64,000 nt of DNA from Pseudomonas beijingensis (GTDB taxonomy: Bacteria; Pseudomonadota; Gammaproteobacteria; Pseudomonadales; Pseudomonadaceae), in NCBI RefSeq assembly GCF_030687295.1, contig NZ_CP117425.1, forward strand, positions 2,360,001-2,424,000. The letters run 5' to 3'. Positions 9,837 through 19,209 of this stretch are shown here, piece by piece. The translations under genes and the position numbers were made by a program. The stretch's first letter is position 1. The number at the start of each line of letters is the position of its first letter. The notes below the pieces were generated by a model, which had not been told where the DNA came from, did not search any database, and worked only from the letters and a program-made list of their open reading frames with translations.

Positions 9837-10619
9837 TTATTTGCCGCTGTACAGATTCAGATCGCCAAAGTGTTTTTTCTGGATCTCGGCGTACGTGCCG
9901 TCGTCGTGTAACGCTTTGATACCTTTATCCAAAAGCGCCTTCAGCTCTTTGTTACCTTTATTGATACCGATGGCGGTCTTGGATGGCAGCAGTTCGCTGT
10001 CCACCGGCTTGCTGACTTCATAGCCTTCGCCCTTTGGCGATTTCAGGAAGCCCAGCTCAGCCTGGAGCATGTCCTGGATCGCCGCGTCGAGGCGGCCGGA
10101 GGTCAGGTCGGCGTAGACCTGGTCCTGGTTCTGATAGGCCTGGGTCTTGACGCCAGCCTTGTCCAGCACGGCCTTGGCGTAGGCTTCCTGGATGGTGCCC
10201 TGCTCATAGCCGACGGTCTTGCCTTTGAGCGAGGCAACGTCTTCGCTCAGGCCCGAGCCCTTCTTGAAGACATAGGCCGTTGGGCCGGAGAACAGCTCGT
10301 TGGAGAAGTCGATGACTTTTTCCCGCGCCGGGGTCACGGTCATGGAGGAGATCACGCCGTCGAATTTTTTGGCCTTGAGGCCCGGGATCATGCCGTCGAA
10401 ATCGCTTTCGACCCATTTGCATTTGACCTTCAGCTCTGCGCAGATCGCATTGCCCAGGTCGATGTCGAAACCGACCAGGCTGCCGTCAGCGGCCTTGGAC
10501 TCGAACGGGGCGTAGGAAGGGTCGACACCAAAACGTAGTTCCTTGTATTCCTTGGCTGTGGCGACGCCAGCGGCCATGCACAACGCCAGTGCAGAAAGGG
10601 TCAGCAGTGCTTTTTTCAT
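9837..10619 (-). CDS. Basic amino-acid-binding periplasmic protein (AotJ/HisJ/ArgT-like)
   Basis: The product is 260 aa with a signal peptide (MKKALLTLSALALCMAAGVATA, cleaved before KEYKELRFGVDPSYAPFE). Family-3 solute-binding features follow: SYAPFESK, GFDIDLGNAICAEL, DGMIPGLKAKKFDGVISSM and TPAREKVIDFS. It is closest in feel to lysine/arginine/ornithine- and histidine-binding proteins. First gene of the operon, with an attenuator straight after the stop. Exact ligand cannot be set from sequence by eye. Confidence 0.92.
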   Translation of the reverse strand: MKKALLTLSALALCMAAGVATAKEYKELRFGVDPSYAPFESKAADGSLVGFDIDLGNAICAELKVKCKWVESDFDGMIPGLKAKKFDGVISSMTVTPAREKVIDFSNELFSGPTAYVFKKGSGLSEDVASLKGKTVGYEQGTIQEAYAKAVLDKAGVKTQAYQNQDQVYADLTSGRLDAAIQDMLQAELGFLKSPKGEGYEVSKPVDSELLPSKTAIGINKGNKELKALLDKGIKALHDDGTYAEIQKKHFGDLNLYSGK

Positions 10620-10937
10620 TATTGAGTCCCTAAAACCAATTTGAGCGCTTGTGGCGCGTAAGATTGTTACCGGTGAAGGTCTGAACGGTATGACGGCATA
10701 AAGGTAGCAATTTCCGAACCATAGTGCCGAACAAGTGTTTTAAAAGCACGGGCGGCGGGAGACGGAACGCAATGGTGCGCGGAGATGAGCGTACATCAAA
10801 AGTTGCACCAGGATGGCGCGGACTCTGCGTTTCTGTCGCTCGCAGAGTGCCTGCCGCTGCTGGGTAGCGATTAGCTGCGCAGGGGCCGGCCTTTGATGGG
10901 AAAGCCAGGGCGGCCTAACGGTTTTCGTCCCGTTTGT
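10620..10937. other. Upstream region of the aotJ-like operon
   Basis: The 318 bp between the binding-protein gene and the acyltransferase gene hold no convincing gene. The part near the aotJ-like start should carry its promoter. A hairpin-like GCGACAG/CTGTCGC stretch lies near 10830 and may serve as an end signal for neither gene clearly. Confidence 0.4.
10706..10721 (-). promoter_or_regulatory. Weak candidate sigma-54 (-24/-12) promoter
   Basis: The minus strand reads TGGTTCGGAAATTGCT, compared with the sigma-54 pattern TGGCAC-N5-TTGCA: the invariant GG and GC are ten bases apart. It lies about 87 bp before the binding-protein start. The -24 element departs from consensus at CAC, so this is only a suggestion. 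Amino-acid uptake genes in Pseudomonas are often sigma-54 controlled. Confidence 0.25.
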
Positions 10938-12086
10938 TCAAATCTCAGTATCGGATCTCAATGCGGGACTGCTGTGTGCGGTGTTGTTGGCAAGCGCTCG
11001 GCCAAGGGATTGCCCGGTCATTTCGACATACCGGTAGGTGAACATCGACACCAGAACGACCAATCCCACTACCAGCAAAGCGATGAGGTTATTGAGCGGT
11101 ACGTTACCGAGGTCCAGGTAACGAGTCCCGTCGACCATCGGTGCAATGTCAACGCCAAAGATTTTTCTCGCCACCATAAACGCTGACACTACGCAAAACA
11201 GAACGGCCGCGTGGGTCAGGTAGATGGAATAAGACAACTTGCCGAGAAAACCGAAGCCACGTCGCGCCAACAACCGCGACACGGACCCGCCATCAAAGGC
11301 GAATATCACAACGATGACACCGAACACGGGGCTGGCCAACAGCTGCTTGGCTGCAAAATCGTTGACCACGAAAACCAGCGCCGCTGCCAGCGCCAGCACT
11401 TCAAGCGTTGTCAGCAACCAGGTCTGGGTCTGGTTGGGGCGGGGGAGCTTCACATACACGGTGTACGCCAGGCAACCGGTGAAAAAGTAAGCGAGGCCCC
11501 GGAGCGATTCGATGGTGAAGAAGGTATTGCCTGCATACATCAGTGCCAGGGCCACGAGTACCATCGTTGCCCACGCCCATGTCCGGATGCCGAAAGCGAT
11601 GCCCAGGATAAGGGCGAAGATCATGTAGGTGTAATACTCGATACTGATGCTCCAAGACGGATAGTTGAACGACAGGGGATTAGTCAAATGCGTCCAGGAT
11701 TGCAACAGCAGTGCATTTGGCAGAATTTCAGAAGGGGCGAACTTTCCTGAAAATGGCTCATTGTTGAAGTCCATGCCTTTTTGGGCAGCCATATACCTGC
11801 CGCACTCTAACAATATAAAAATAGCCAGCATAAAGAGGTGCAGGGGCAGCAAACGGAAGGTCCGTGTTATGAAGAATTTGCGAAAAACAAACTGTGCGGA
11901 GCTGCCATAGGCATGCATCAATACAAAGCCACTCAATACAAAAAAGAAAGATACGAATATTTCGGCATGGCGAAATAACAACCATTCGGTAAAACTTCCG
12001 CTGACGCGCAAGTGGTAGAGCATTACTGAAATCGCCATCAACCCCCTGAAACTGTCCAATGAGTGAAACCGCTTCTCTACGCGCAT
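10938..12086 (-). CDS. Acyltransferase 3 family membrane protein (OafA-type)
   Basis: The product is 382 aa with about ten membrane segments. The start, RVEKRFHSLDSFRGLMAISVMLYHL, carries the family R-x-x-x-x-D-x-x-R-G and HL block. SFFFVLSGFVL contains the conserved FFxLSGF. Members move acyl groups, often acetyl, to cell-surface sugars or lipids. The gene and the 430 bp before it are visibly AT-richer than the neighbours, and it lies between two halves of a normally compact DNA-repair cluster. It may have been acquired. The acceptor is unknown. Confidence 0.88.
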   Translation of the reverse strand: MRVEKRFHSLDSFRGLMAISVMLYHLRVSGSFTEWLLFRHAEIFVSFFFVLSGFVLMHAYGSSAQFVFRKFFITRTFRLLPLHLFMLAIFILLECGRYMAAQKGMDFNNEPFSGKFAPSEILPNALLLQSWTHLTNPLSFNYPSWSISIEYYTYMIFALILGIAFGIRTWAWATMVLVALALMYAGNTFFTIESLRGLAYFFTGCLAYTVYVKLPRPNQTQTWLLTTLEVLALAAALVFVVNDFAAKQLLASPVFGVIVVIFAFDGGSVSRLLARRGFGFLGKLSYSIYLTHAAVLFCVVSAFMVARKIFGVDIAPMVDGTRYLDLGNVPLNNLIALLVVGLVVLVSMFTYRYVEMTGQSLGRALANNTAHSSPALRSDTEI

Positions 12087-12518
12087 TTTTTTCAGGCTCC
12101 CTTGCTAGTGTGGGGGCACGTCTCGGTTTCACTGCGATCACCCTACCGTAGGGGATGGTCTCGCCCGGCCTCACCGTGGGGAAGCTGCCGCTCGCTCCCC
12201 GAATGACTGTTGCATAAAAGGGCCTGGCGCAGGCGCTGGATGGGAGACACTTAAATAAATTCACTGATCTGATGTCACGTTAGCAGTGCTCTTTAAAAGA
12301 GCAAGTCGGTTTTTTCTGGTCGTGATAAATAGACTCGTGACGCAATTACGGCGTCAGAAAAGCTGCTAGCCTGCGGGACATCCATAGTTTTTTTAGAATC
12401 ACATCATCCCGCACCAAAGCACATATATTTAAATGCGGTTCATCATCGATTCGCACTATTTTTATCATGCATTTTACATAGCGACTACTGTGTCAAACGA
12501 ATGTGGCAGAGCGGGCGG
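12087..12518. other. AT-rich intergenic region
   Basis: The 432 bp between the acyltransferase start and the ligase stop have clearly lower GC than the rest of the window, for example around 12400-12480 (ATATATTTAAATG, TTTTTATCATGC). No gene, REP or clear terminator was found. It probably includes the acyltransferase promoter. Confidence 0.5.
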
Positions 12519-14210
12519 CTAGCATTTCAACAAATCTTGAAGCGTCGCCAATGTGTCGGCCTCTTCGCTGCTCTTGTCCTGGCGCCAGCGCAACATTCGT
12601 GGAAACCGCACCGCGATACCACTCTTGTGGCGTTTGGACAGGGCGATGCCTTCGAAGCCCAGTTCGAACACCAGTGTGGGGGTGACGCTGCTCACCGGGC
12701 CGAACTTTTCCACGGTGGTCTTGCGCACGATGCTGTCGACCTGGCGCATCTCTGCATCGGTCAGCCCTGAATAGGCCTTGGCGAATGGCACCAGGGTGCG
12801 CTCGCGGCTGCCCGGCGGGTTGTCCCATACGGCGAAGGTGTAGTCGCTGTACAGGCTGGCGCGTCGGCCGTGGCCACGCTGGGCGTAGATCAGTACCGCG
12901 TCGACGCTGAACGGGTCGATCTTCCATTTCCACCACACGCCCATGTCCTTGGTGCGGCCTACGCCATACAGCGCGTTGCGGGCCTTGAGCATCATGCCCT
13001 CGACGCCGAGGCTGCGAGAGGCGTCGCGCTGCCGGGCGAGGTCGAGCCAGTCCTGGCCGGTGACCGTCGGCGAGGGCAACAGCACCGGGCTGTGAATACG
13101 GGCGATCAGCGCTTCCAGTTGTTCGCGGCGCTCGGCCTGGGGGCGGCTGCGCCAGTCCTCGCCTTGCCATTCCAACAGGTCGTAGGCCATCACCACCACG
13201 GGGGCGTCGTCGAGGATTTTCTTGCTCAGGGTCTTGCGACCGATGCGCTGCTGCAACAGGGCGAAGGGTTGCACGGCTGGTTGCAACGGCGCGTCCGGGT
13301 CGAAGGAGTCTTCGGTGACCGACTGGGGGGCTTTCCAGACCACGATTTCACCGTCGATCACCGTGCCGTCAGGCAACGCCTGGGCCAGTGAATGCAATTC
13401 CGGAAATCGCTCAGTGACCAAGTCTTCGCCTCGCGACCAGACCCATAAATGACCGTCGCGCTTGATCACCTGGGACCGGATGCCGTCCCATTTCCATTCC
13501 ACCTGCCAGTCGCTGGCCGGCCCCAGTAGGGTGTCGAATTGCTCCACTGGCGCGGACAACGCATGGGCCAGGAAAAACGGATAAGGCTGGCCGCCGCGCT
13601 GGGCATGTTCATCGTCGGACTCGGCGGCGATCAGCTTGAGGTAACTGGCGGCCGTGGGGCGATGGGACAGATCGGTATAGCCCACCAGCCGCTGGGCCAC
13701 CCGTTTGCTGTCCAGCCCGGCCATGGTCGCCAGGGCCCGGGTTACCAATAGCTTGGACACCCCAACCCGGAAGCTGCCAGTGATGAGTTTGATGCACAGC
13801 ATCAGGCTCGGCCGGTCCAACTGCGCCCACAGCGCTGGAAGCCGTTCAGCCAGGACGTCGGGCGACTCTCCGCGCAATGGCAGCAGTTTCTCTTCGATCC
13901 ACAGCGCCAGGCCTTCATCGGAGCTGTGGGGCGATTCGGGCAATACCAGCGAAATGGTTTCGGCCAGGTCGCCCACGGCCTGATAACTTTCCTCAAACAG
14001 CCATAGCGATAACCCGGATACCTGGACCGCCAGCTCCCGCAGGATTTTTACCGGCACCAGCTGCCGCGGACGCCCGCCGGAGAGGAAATACACGGCCCAC
14101 GCCGCGTCCTGGGGCGGGGCCTTGGTGAAATAGTCCTGCATGGCGGTGAGCTTGGCATTGCTGGAAGTGGTGGCGTCCAGTTTGGCGTACAACTCGGCGA
14201 AGGCTTTCAT
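12519..14210 (-). CDS. ATP-dependent DNA ligase of the DNA-damage-response cluster
   Basis: The product is 563 aa. An N-terminal DNA-binding region precedes the nucleotidyltransferase core. The adenylated lysine is K240 in EWKWDGIR (motif I, KxDG); later motifs include DGEIVVWK, VVMAYDLLEW, EGMMLKA and the WWKWKID motif V. It is the ATP-dependent ligase of the four-gene cluster with exonuclease, Lhr-type helicase and PdeM, not the NAD-dependent LigA. Its ATG overlaps the exonuclease stop by four bases (ATGA). It is named in annotations for cisplatin-damage response; that link is from family knowledge. Confidence 0.93.
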   Translation of the reverse strand: MKAFAELYAKLDATTSSNAKLTAMQDYFTKAPPQDAAWAVYFLSGGRPRQLVPVKILRELAVQVSGLSLWLFEESYQAVGDLAETISLVLPESPHSSDEGLALWIEEKLLPLRGESPDVLAERLPALWAQLDRPSLMLCIKLITGSFRVGVSKLLVTRALATMAGLDSKRVAQRLVGYTDLSHRPTAASYLKLIAAESDDEHAQRGGQPYPFFLAHALSAPVEQFDTLLGPASDWQVEWKWDGIRSQVIKRDGHLWVWSRGEDLVTERFPELHSLAQALPDGTVIDGEIVVWKAPQSVTEDSFDPDAPLQPAVQPFALLQQRIGRKTLSKKILDDAPVVVMAYDLLEWQGEDWRSRPQAERREQLEALIARIHSPVLLPSPTVTGQDWLDLARQRDASRSLGVEGMMLKARNALYGVGRTKDMGVWWKWKIDPFSVDAVLIYAQRGHGRRASLYSDYTFAVWDNPPGSRERTLVPFAKAYSGLTDAEMRQVDSIVRKTTVEKFGPVSSVTPTLVFELGFEGIALSKRHKSGIAVRFPRMLRWRQDKSSEEADTLATLQDLLKC

Positions 14211-15238
14211 GGCTCCTCCTCACCGCTGTCGATGGCCGTGGCGAGGTCTTCTTCGTCGTCGCCGTATTCGGTGGTGAATCCCTGGGCATTGAGGCCTTGC
14301 TCGCACAAGTGGCGCACCAGCCCGGCAACTGACCCGTGGGTGACCATGACCCGTTCGGCGCCGGTCTGCTCGATGGCCCAGAGCAGGCCTGGCCAGTCGG
14401 CGTGGTCGGACAGCACGAAACCCCGGTCGACGCCGCGCCGCCGACGTGTACCACGCAGGCGCATCCAGCCGCTGGCGAAGGCATCGCTGTAGTCGCCGAA
14501 ACGGCGCATCCAACTGCTGCCCCCGGCAGAGGGCGGGGCGATGATCAGCGCCTGGCCCATGATCGGGTCGTTCTTCTTGATATCACCGGCATAAATCGTT
14601 GGCGGCAGATAAACCCCGGCCTCGCGGTAGACCCGGTTCAGCGGTTCCACCGCCCCATGGGCCAGGATCGGGCCGAGGCTTTCATCAATGCCGTGAAGAA
14701 TCCGCTGGGCCTTGCCGAAGGAATAACAGAACAACACGCTGGCCCGGCCGGCGGCGATGTTCCCGCGCCACCACTGGTTGATCTCGTCGAAAATCTGCGC
14801 CTGGGGCTGCCAGCGGTAGATCGGCAGGCCGAAGGTGGATTCCGTGATGAAGGTGTGGCATTTCACCGGCTCGAACGGGGTGCAGGTGCCGTCGGGTTCG
14901 ACTTTGTAATCCCCCGACGCCACCCAGACCTCGCCTTGATATTCCAGCCGTACCTGGGCCGAGCCCAGCACGTGGCCGGCGGGGTGAAAGCTCAAGGTCA
15001 CGCCATGATGCGACAGGCGTTCGCCGTAAGGCAGGGTCTGCAGGTTGATGTCCTGGCCCAGGCGTGACCGCAAGATACCTTCGCCGGGTGCCGCTGCCAG
15101 GTAATGGTGGTTGCCGCCGCGGGCATGGTCGCCGTGGGCGTGGGTGATGACCGAGCGTTCCACCGCCCGCCACGGGTCGATGTAGAAATCCCCGGGTGGG
15201 CAGTACAAGCCTTCGGGGCGGGCAATGACAAGATCCAT
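14207..15238 (-). CDS. Ligase-associated DNA exonuclease (metallo-beta-lactamase/beta-CASP fold)
   Basis: The product is 343 aa. The metal-binding signature HAHGDH is at residues 33-38, followed by HPAGHVLGSAQV and a beta-CASP region with FCYSFGKAQR and LSDHADWPGL. It resembles SNM1/Artemis and RNase J-type nucleases, and family members act on DNA 5' or 3' ends. First gene of the exonuclease-ligase pair. The helicase and PdeM genes that normally continue this transcript lie beyond a roughly 6.5-kb interruption. Confidence 0.92.
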   Translation of the reverse strand: MDLVIARPEGLYCPPGDFYIDPWRAVERSVITHAHGDHARGGNHHYLAAAPGEGILRSRLGQDINLQTLPYGERLSHHGVTLSFHPAGHVLGSAQVRLEYQGEVWVASGDYKVEPDGTCTPFEPVKCHTFITESTFGLPIYRWQPQAQIFDEINQWWRGNIAAGRASVLFCYSFGKAQRILHGIDESLGPILAHGAVEPLNRVYREAGVYLPPTIYAGDIKKNDPIMGQALIIAPPSAGGSSWMRRFGDYSDAFASGWMRLRGTRRRRGVDRGFVLSDHADWPGLLWAIEQTGAERVMVTHGSVAGLVRHLCEQGLNAQGFTTEYGDDEEDLATAIDSGEEEP

Positions 15239-15326
15239 GCAGTCACCGGAGCGATGGGCTTGTCAGGTAGAGGCGACGGCGGGGGGAGAAGTTCTATCGG
15301 GTTTTTCGGGGTGCATGGGCTGGCGC

Positions 15327-15420
15327 CATCGCGAGCAAGCTCGCTCCCACATTGGCTTTGTGTTGAATCGCCATACCGAATTCAACACGACCCCCTGTGG
15401 GAGCGAGCTTGCTCGCGATG
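15327..15420. repeat. REP pair, tail-to-tail orientation
   Basis: CATCGCGAGCAAGCTCGCTC on the left and its reverse complement on the right, separated by about 45 bp. The two copies face in the opposite sense to the REP pairs at 1229 or 23646. Confidence 0.9.
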
Positions 15421-15446
15421 ACTTCAGTCCAGACAACCCAGCACCC

Positions 15447-15474
15447 GTGGCGAGGGAGCAAGCTCCCTCGCCAC
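15447..15474. repeat. Perfect 28-bp palindrome, GAGGGAGCAAGCTCCCTC type
   Basis: GTGGCGAGGGAGCA followed by its near-complete reverse complement. It has the same core class as 6101-6217 and 63828-63851. It lies 17 bp past the acylase stop and could act as an mRNA 3'-end hairpin. Confidence 0.85.
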
Positions 15475-15491
15475 AAAGTCCTGGGCTGCAG

Positions 15492-17942
15492 TTATTTGCC
15501 AGGCACCAGGGTCAATCGTGTCTTGCCATAGGCCCGATCAAAGTTCTGCGATTGCAACGGCAGGCTCTGGTACTGCCCCTTGATCCACGGATCAATGCCA
15601 TTGGCATAGTGTGGGCTGACCGGGTTGCCGGACTGGCCAGCACCGTCCTGGATCATCAACGGCTCGGGCTGGCCGAAGTCGACGATAAAGCGCATGGCCG
15701 GCGCCAGGGTGGTGGTGAAATCCTGCCCCCAGGCGAACGCCGCCGTGTTGAGTGTGGTGGCGTCGCCACCGGCTGGCAGCGGGCCGCGTACGATCTGACC
15801 GTTGCTGTTCTTCCAGGCGCTGCGATGCAATTGGCCCCATTGCCAGGCCTTGTGGTCACCGCCCAACTGGCTGTCACCGGCGCTGATGGTGGCGGCCAGG
15901 CTGCGAGCCAGGATGACGGCCTTGTCTTCTTTCTGGGGTGTGCGCACATCGTCCCAGAACGGGCTGTCTTCCCGCCCCAGCAGATGATCGGCCTGGGCCG
16001 AGTAGGACAATTGGCCGTTGGCGACCAGCGCCTGCCATGCCGGGCTGCTGTCCGGGCCCAGCTCGTCGAGGAAAATCTGCTTCATGCTTTCCTGCAGGAA
16101 CAGCTCGTAGATCGCCGCGTCGGCGGAGGTCGGGCTGAGCCGGCCATCGAACGCCATCAAACGGGTATAGGCCTCGCGAGCCTTGGCCCGGTCAGCCACC
16201 GGCAGGGCTTCGATGGCCTGTTTGAGTGGCTGGGTCATGCCCGGGGCTTCGAAGACTTGCTTGAGCTTGGCCGCGAGCGTCGTGGTCTGGTCGTATTGCA
16301 TGGCGGTCAGGCTGCGGGTGTCGTGCTTGCCGGCGCCGGCCAGTTCGGCCATGCGTTCGCCACGCTCCGGCGAAGCCCAGGAATTGGACAGCTGCATGCC
16401 GTAGCCATGGGGAATGACCCGTTGATTGGCCGTGCCGAGCCAGCCCTGGGCCGGGTCTTGATCGTAGGGGTGCAGCATCGGGTCGGCGTAACCGTCCCAA
16501 TCGTAGCGACCGTCCCAGCCCGGCGACGGCAACAAGCCTTCACCTTCACGGCGGTTCGGGTAGCGACCGGTGACTTGCCAGCCGATATGGCTGGCGTCGG
16601 CAAAGACCAGGTTCACGGCCATGGCGCGGATTTCCCGGCTGGCATCGGAGGCTTTCTCGACGGTCTGTGCCCGGGACAGGTCGAAGAAGGCGTCCAGGGT
16701 CTTGTCGTCGCTGAAGCTCGGCGTCTGCAAGGCCAGGCCAAAGCCGTTGGCCATGGCCGGGCCCTGGGCACTGTTGAGCAGCGGGCCGTGGCGGGTTTCG
16801 AACACCGCTTCGCGAATCGGCCGCTGGCCTTTGATGAAATAGGTTTCGTTGCGCACGATCGCCGGTTGCCATTTGCCGTTGACCTCGTAGGACAGGCCAT
16901 TGCCCTGGCGGCGGATTTTTTCCAGGAACAGGTCCTGGTTGTCCCCCAGCACGCTGGTCATGCTCCAGGCCACTTTGCCATTGAACCCGGCCAGGATCAT
17001 CGGGATGCCCGCCACGGAAACCCCGGCCGCCTGGTACTTGGGCGCACGGATCTGTACCGGGCTCCACAGCCCCGGCATGCCCAGCGGCCCATGGCTGTCG
17101 CTGGCCAACAGGCTCTTGCCGCTGCGGCTGCGTTGCGGCGCGATGGCCCAGTTGCTTGCCGACGCAGCACCCAACAGGTTCAGCCCGGCCAATTGGTGGG
17201 TGGCCTTGCTGATTTCGTTCAGGCCCGGGATCTGGCCATTGAGGCGCAGGCCCTGGAGTTTGTCGGCCTCGGCCACGGGCAGTTGCTCGTCCGGGTAGGA
17301 CGGGCTCAGCCAGGCGAGTTTATCGTTGGTGACGGTTTGGGCCAGCACCAGGTTGGCGATTTCTTCCGGCAGGTTGGCCGACTGGCTGAAATTCAGCAGG
17401 CAGAACATCAGCGCCGAATCTTCCGGTTTCCAGTATTCGGGTTTGTAACCGGTGGCGGCCAGGTCCGACGGCAACTTGTCGCGGTAACGGAACAGGTAGG
17501 CGTTGACGCCCCGGGCATAGACTTCGAAGAAGCGCTTGAGCCGCGGCGAAGACGCCTTGTACAGCTCGTCGGCGTTTTTCTTCAGGTTGACGGCGCGCAT
17601 GTAGCGGTCGACGTCCAGCCGCTCGGCGCCGGACATTTCCGCCAATCGACCCTGGGCCAGCAGGCGCAGGGTCACCATCTGGGTGATGCGATCGCTGGCG
17701 TGGACGTAGCCGAGGGTGAACAAGGCGTCATGGAAGCTGTTGCTTTCGATCAGCGGCATGCCCGTGGCGTTGCGGCGGACGGAGACGTTCTGCGCCAGCC
17801 CCTTGAGCGGCTGCACACCGGACGTGGGCGGGACCGTGTCCTGGGCATTCCAGGTCTGGCATCCGCTCAAACCGAGCACACTGGCTACCGCGGCGGCAAC
17901 ACCGAGCCGGGGGATGAGGGAAATAGAGGCTGGCGAGGCCAT
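15492..17942 (-). CDS. quiP: Penicillin-acylase-family lipoprotein, QuiP-like acyl-homoserine-lactone acylase
   Basis: The product is 816 aa from the ATG at 17942, which has AGGAG eight bases upstream. The longer frame to 18185 lacks any signal for a start. A lipobox LSGC puts a lipidated Cys at residue 28. It is an Ntn hydrolase: the new N-terminal nucleophile of the beta chain is expected at Ser263, in [17 protein letters not shown], after autocleavage. The nearest remembered relative is P. aeruginosa QuiP, which removes acyl chains from long-chain acyl-homoserine lactones. The lipidated form suggests envelope attachment. Family is certain; the exact substrate is inference. Confidence 0.82.
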   Translation of the reverse strand: MASPASISLIPRLGVAAAVASVLGLSGCQTWNAQDTVPPTSGVQPLKGLAQNVSVRRNATGMPLIESNSFHDALFTLGYVHASDRITQMVTLRLLAQGRLAEMSGAERLDVDRYMRAVNLKKNADELYKASSPRLKRFFEVYARGVNAYLFRYRDKLPSDLAATGYKPEYWKPEDSALMFCLLNFSQSANLPEEIANLVLAQTVTNDKLAWLSPSYPDEQLPVAEADKLQGLRLNGQIPGLNEISKATHQLAGLNLLGAASASNWAIAPQRSRSGKSLLASDSHGPLGMPGLWSPVQIRAPKYQAAGVSVAGIPMILAGFNGKVAWSMTSVLGDNQDLFLEKIRRQGNGLSYEVNGKWQPAIVRNETYFIKGQRPIREAVFETRHGPLLNSAQGPAMANGFGLALQTPSFSDDKTLDAFFDLSRAQTVEKASDASREIRAMAVNLVFADASHIGWQVTGRYPNRREGEGLLPSPGWDGRYDWDGYADPMLHPYDQDPAQGWLGTANQRVIPHGYGMQLSNSWASPERGERMAELAGAGKHDTRSLTAMQYDQTTTLAAKLKQVFEAPGMTQPLKQAIEALPVADRAKAREAYTRLMAFDGRLSPTSADAAIYELFLQESMKQIFLDELGPDSSPAWQALVANGQLSYSAQADHLLGREDSPFWDDVRTPQKEDKAVILARSLAATISAGDSQLGGDHKAWQWGQLHRSAWKNSNGQIVRGPLPAGGDATTLNTAAFAWGQDFTTTLAPAMRFIVDFGQPEPLMIQDGAGQSGNPVSPHYANGIDPWIKGQYQSLPLQSQNFDRAYGKTRLTLVPGK

Positions 17943-18150
17943 GGCAAAGCTCCTGCGGGAGGGGGGTGGCACCAATAAAGGCGCTACGTTAGTGAGCAGG
18001 CGGGGGCCGCGCAAGCGGGGGGGAGGGTTATTTGTTGATTTGGCGATGAAAGCCCGTGGCCGGGTCATCGCTTTTGCGCGAAGGCTTGCCTGTTGGAAGA
18101 GGTGATGCTCAAGTGTGGACCATTCAAAGACCGAGCAAGAGAAGACTGGC

Positions 18151-18708
18151 ATGGAGCTACAGAACGACGCAGCGCTGATCCTCATCGATCAACAAAAAGG
18201 CATCCTTCACCCCAGGCTCGGCCCTCGGAACAACCCCGAGGCAGAGCTGCGCATGCTGGAACTGCTGGCTTTCTGGCGACACACGGCGCGACCGGTGATT
18301 CACGTCCATCACCTGTCCCGCTCGCCGGACTCGGTGTTCTGGCCGGGGCAGTCGGGGGTGGAGGTCCAGCCACGGTTCGAGCCGATGGCCGGGGAATGGT
18401 TGGTGCAAAAACAGGTGCCGGATGCGTTCAGTGGCACCCACCTGGAGCAAGACCTGCGCAAAGCCGGTATCAGGCAACTGGTGATCGTCGGCGTGGCGAC
18501 GCACAACTCGGTGGAGTCCACGGCGCGTACGGCTGGCAATCTGGGATTCGATACCTGGGTGGCCGAGGACGCCTGCTTTACCTTCGACAAAACCGATTAC
18601 TTCGGCAACGCCCGTTCGGCAGCCGAGGTGCATGCCATGTCCCTGGGCAACTTGCACGGGGAGTATGCGACGGTGGTTGGTGTGAAGCGGATTCTGCAGG
18701 CGGGCTGA
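18151..18708 (+). CDS. Isochorismatase-family cysteine hydrolase
   Basis: The product is 185 aa from the ATG at 18151 ([18 protein letters not shown]). An in-frame GTG at 18115 would add 12 residues but has no ribosome site. The catalytic triad of this fold is visible: Asp in LILIDQQKG, Lys in [11 protein letters not shown], and the nucleophile region [18 protein letters not shown]. In that region the usual Cys is replaced by Thr/His-Asn (GVATHNSV instead of GxxTxxCV). The missing Cys makes hydrolase activity doubtful. Members include nicotinamidases and ureidoacrylate hydrolases. It stands alone between quiP and a REP cluster. Confidence 0.8.
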   Translation: MELQNDAALILIDQQKGILHPRLGPRNNPEAELRMLELLAFWRHTARPVIHVHHLSRSPDSVFWPGQSGVEVQPRFEPMAGEWLVQKQVPDAFSGTHLEQDLRKAGIRQLVIVGVATHNSVESTARTAGNLGFDTWVAEDACFTFDKTDYFGNARSAAEVHAMSLGNLHGEYATVVGVKRILQAG

Positions 18709-18733
18709 TACATAAGCAGTGAATGTACCGGCC

Positions 18734-18965
18734 TCATCGCGAGCAAGCTCGCTCCTACAGTGGATTCTTCGGTGATCATTGGATATCGCCTCACCGCAAT
18801 TGCCCTGTGGGAGCGAGCTTGCTCGCGAAGAGGGCGAGTCAGGTTAATCACTGCCAACTGGCCCACCGCATTCGCGAGCAAGCCCGCTCCCACAGAAGTC
18901 AGTGGTGAGACAAGGCTTGGCGAACGCCGGGAACCCCTGTGGGGAGCGAGCTTGCTCGCGATGAC
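18734..18965. repeat. Cluster of four REP copies
   Basis: Copies start near 18734 (inverted), 18805 (direct), 18871 (inverted) and 18937 (direct), all with the GAGC(G/A)AGC(T/C) core. They fill most of the 290 bp between the isochorismatase-like gene and the SEC-C gene. No gene is seen in this stretch. Confidence 0.88.
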
Positions 18966-19000
18966 GGTCTAACAGGCGAAAAAGTATTGCGCCCAGCCCC

Positions 19001-19204
19001 TCAAGCCCCGTGGCACTTCTTGAATTTCTTGCCGTTGCCGCACGGGCAAGGGTCATTGCGGCCGACATCCTTCAGGGCGTTGCGCACCGGTTCCTGGTGG
19101 GCGTGGCCGCAGTTCGGGCCGTGGACGTGGCCGTGGTCATGGTCGTGATGATGGTCGTGATCATGGTTGCAATCAGGGCCGTGGACGTGGGGTTGCTGGG
19201 TCAT
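19001..19204 (-). CDS. His-rich SEC-C motif protein
   Basis: The product is 67 aa. The N-terminal half is a histidine/aspartate tract with two related units, [10 protein letters not shown] and [10 protein letters not shown]. The C-terminal half is a SEC-C zinc motif ([17 protein letters not shown]). SEC-C motifs bind zinc in SecA and many other proteins; the His tract suggests more metal-binding capacity. The ATG at 19204 follows five bases after the TAA region of the upstream LEA-like gene (19210), so the two are probably co-transcribed. Function is not known. Confidence 0.85.
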   Translation of the reverse strand: MTQQPHVHGPDCNHDHDHHHDHDHGHVHGPNCGHAHQEPVRNALKDVGRNDPCPCGNGKKFKKCHGA

Positions 19205-19209
19205 CGGGG

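Noticed and set aside
12519..14210. Reading the ligase as a non-homologous end-joining LigD
   Set aside because: No polymerase or phosphoesterase domain is fused and no ku gene is near. The neighbours are the exonuclease and, further on, the Lhr-type helicase and PdeM.
18734..18965. Regularly spaced palindromes resembling a CRISPR array
   Set aside because: The copies alternate in orientation, spacers differ in length, there is no cas gene, and the motif is the dispersed Pseudomonas REP.
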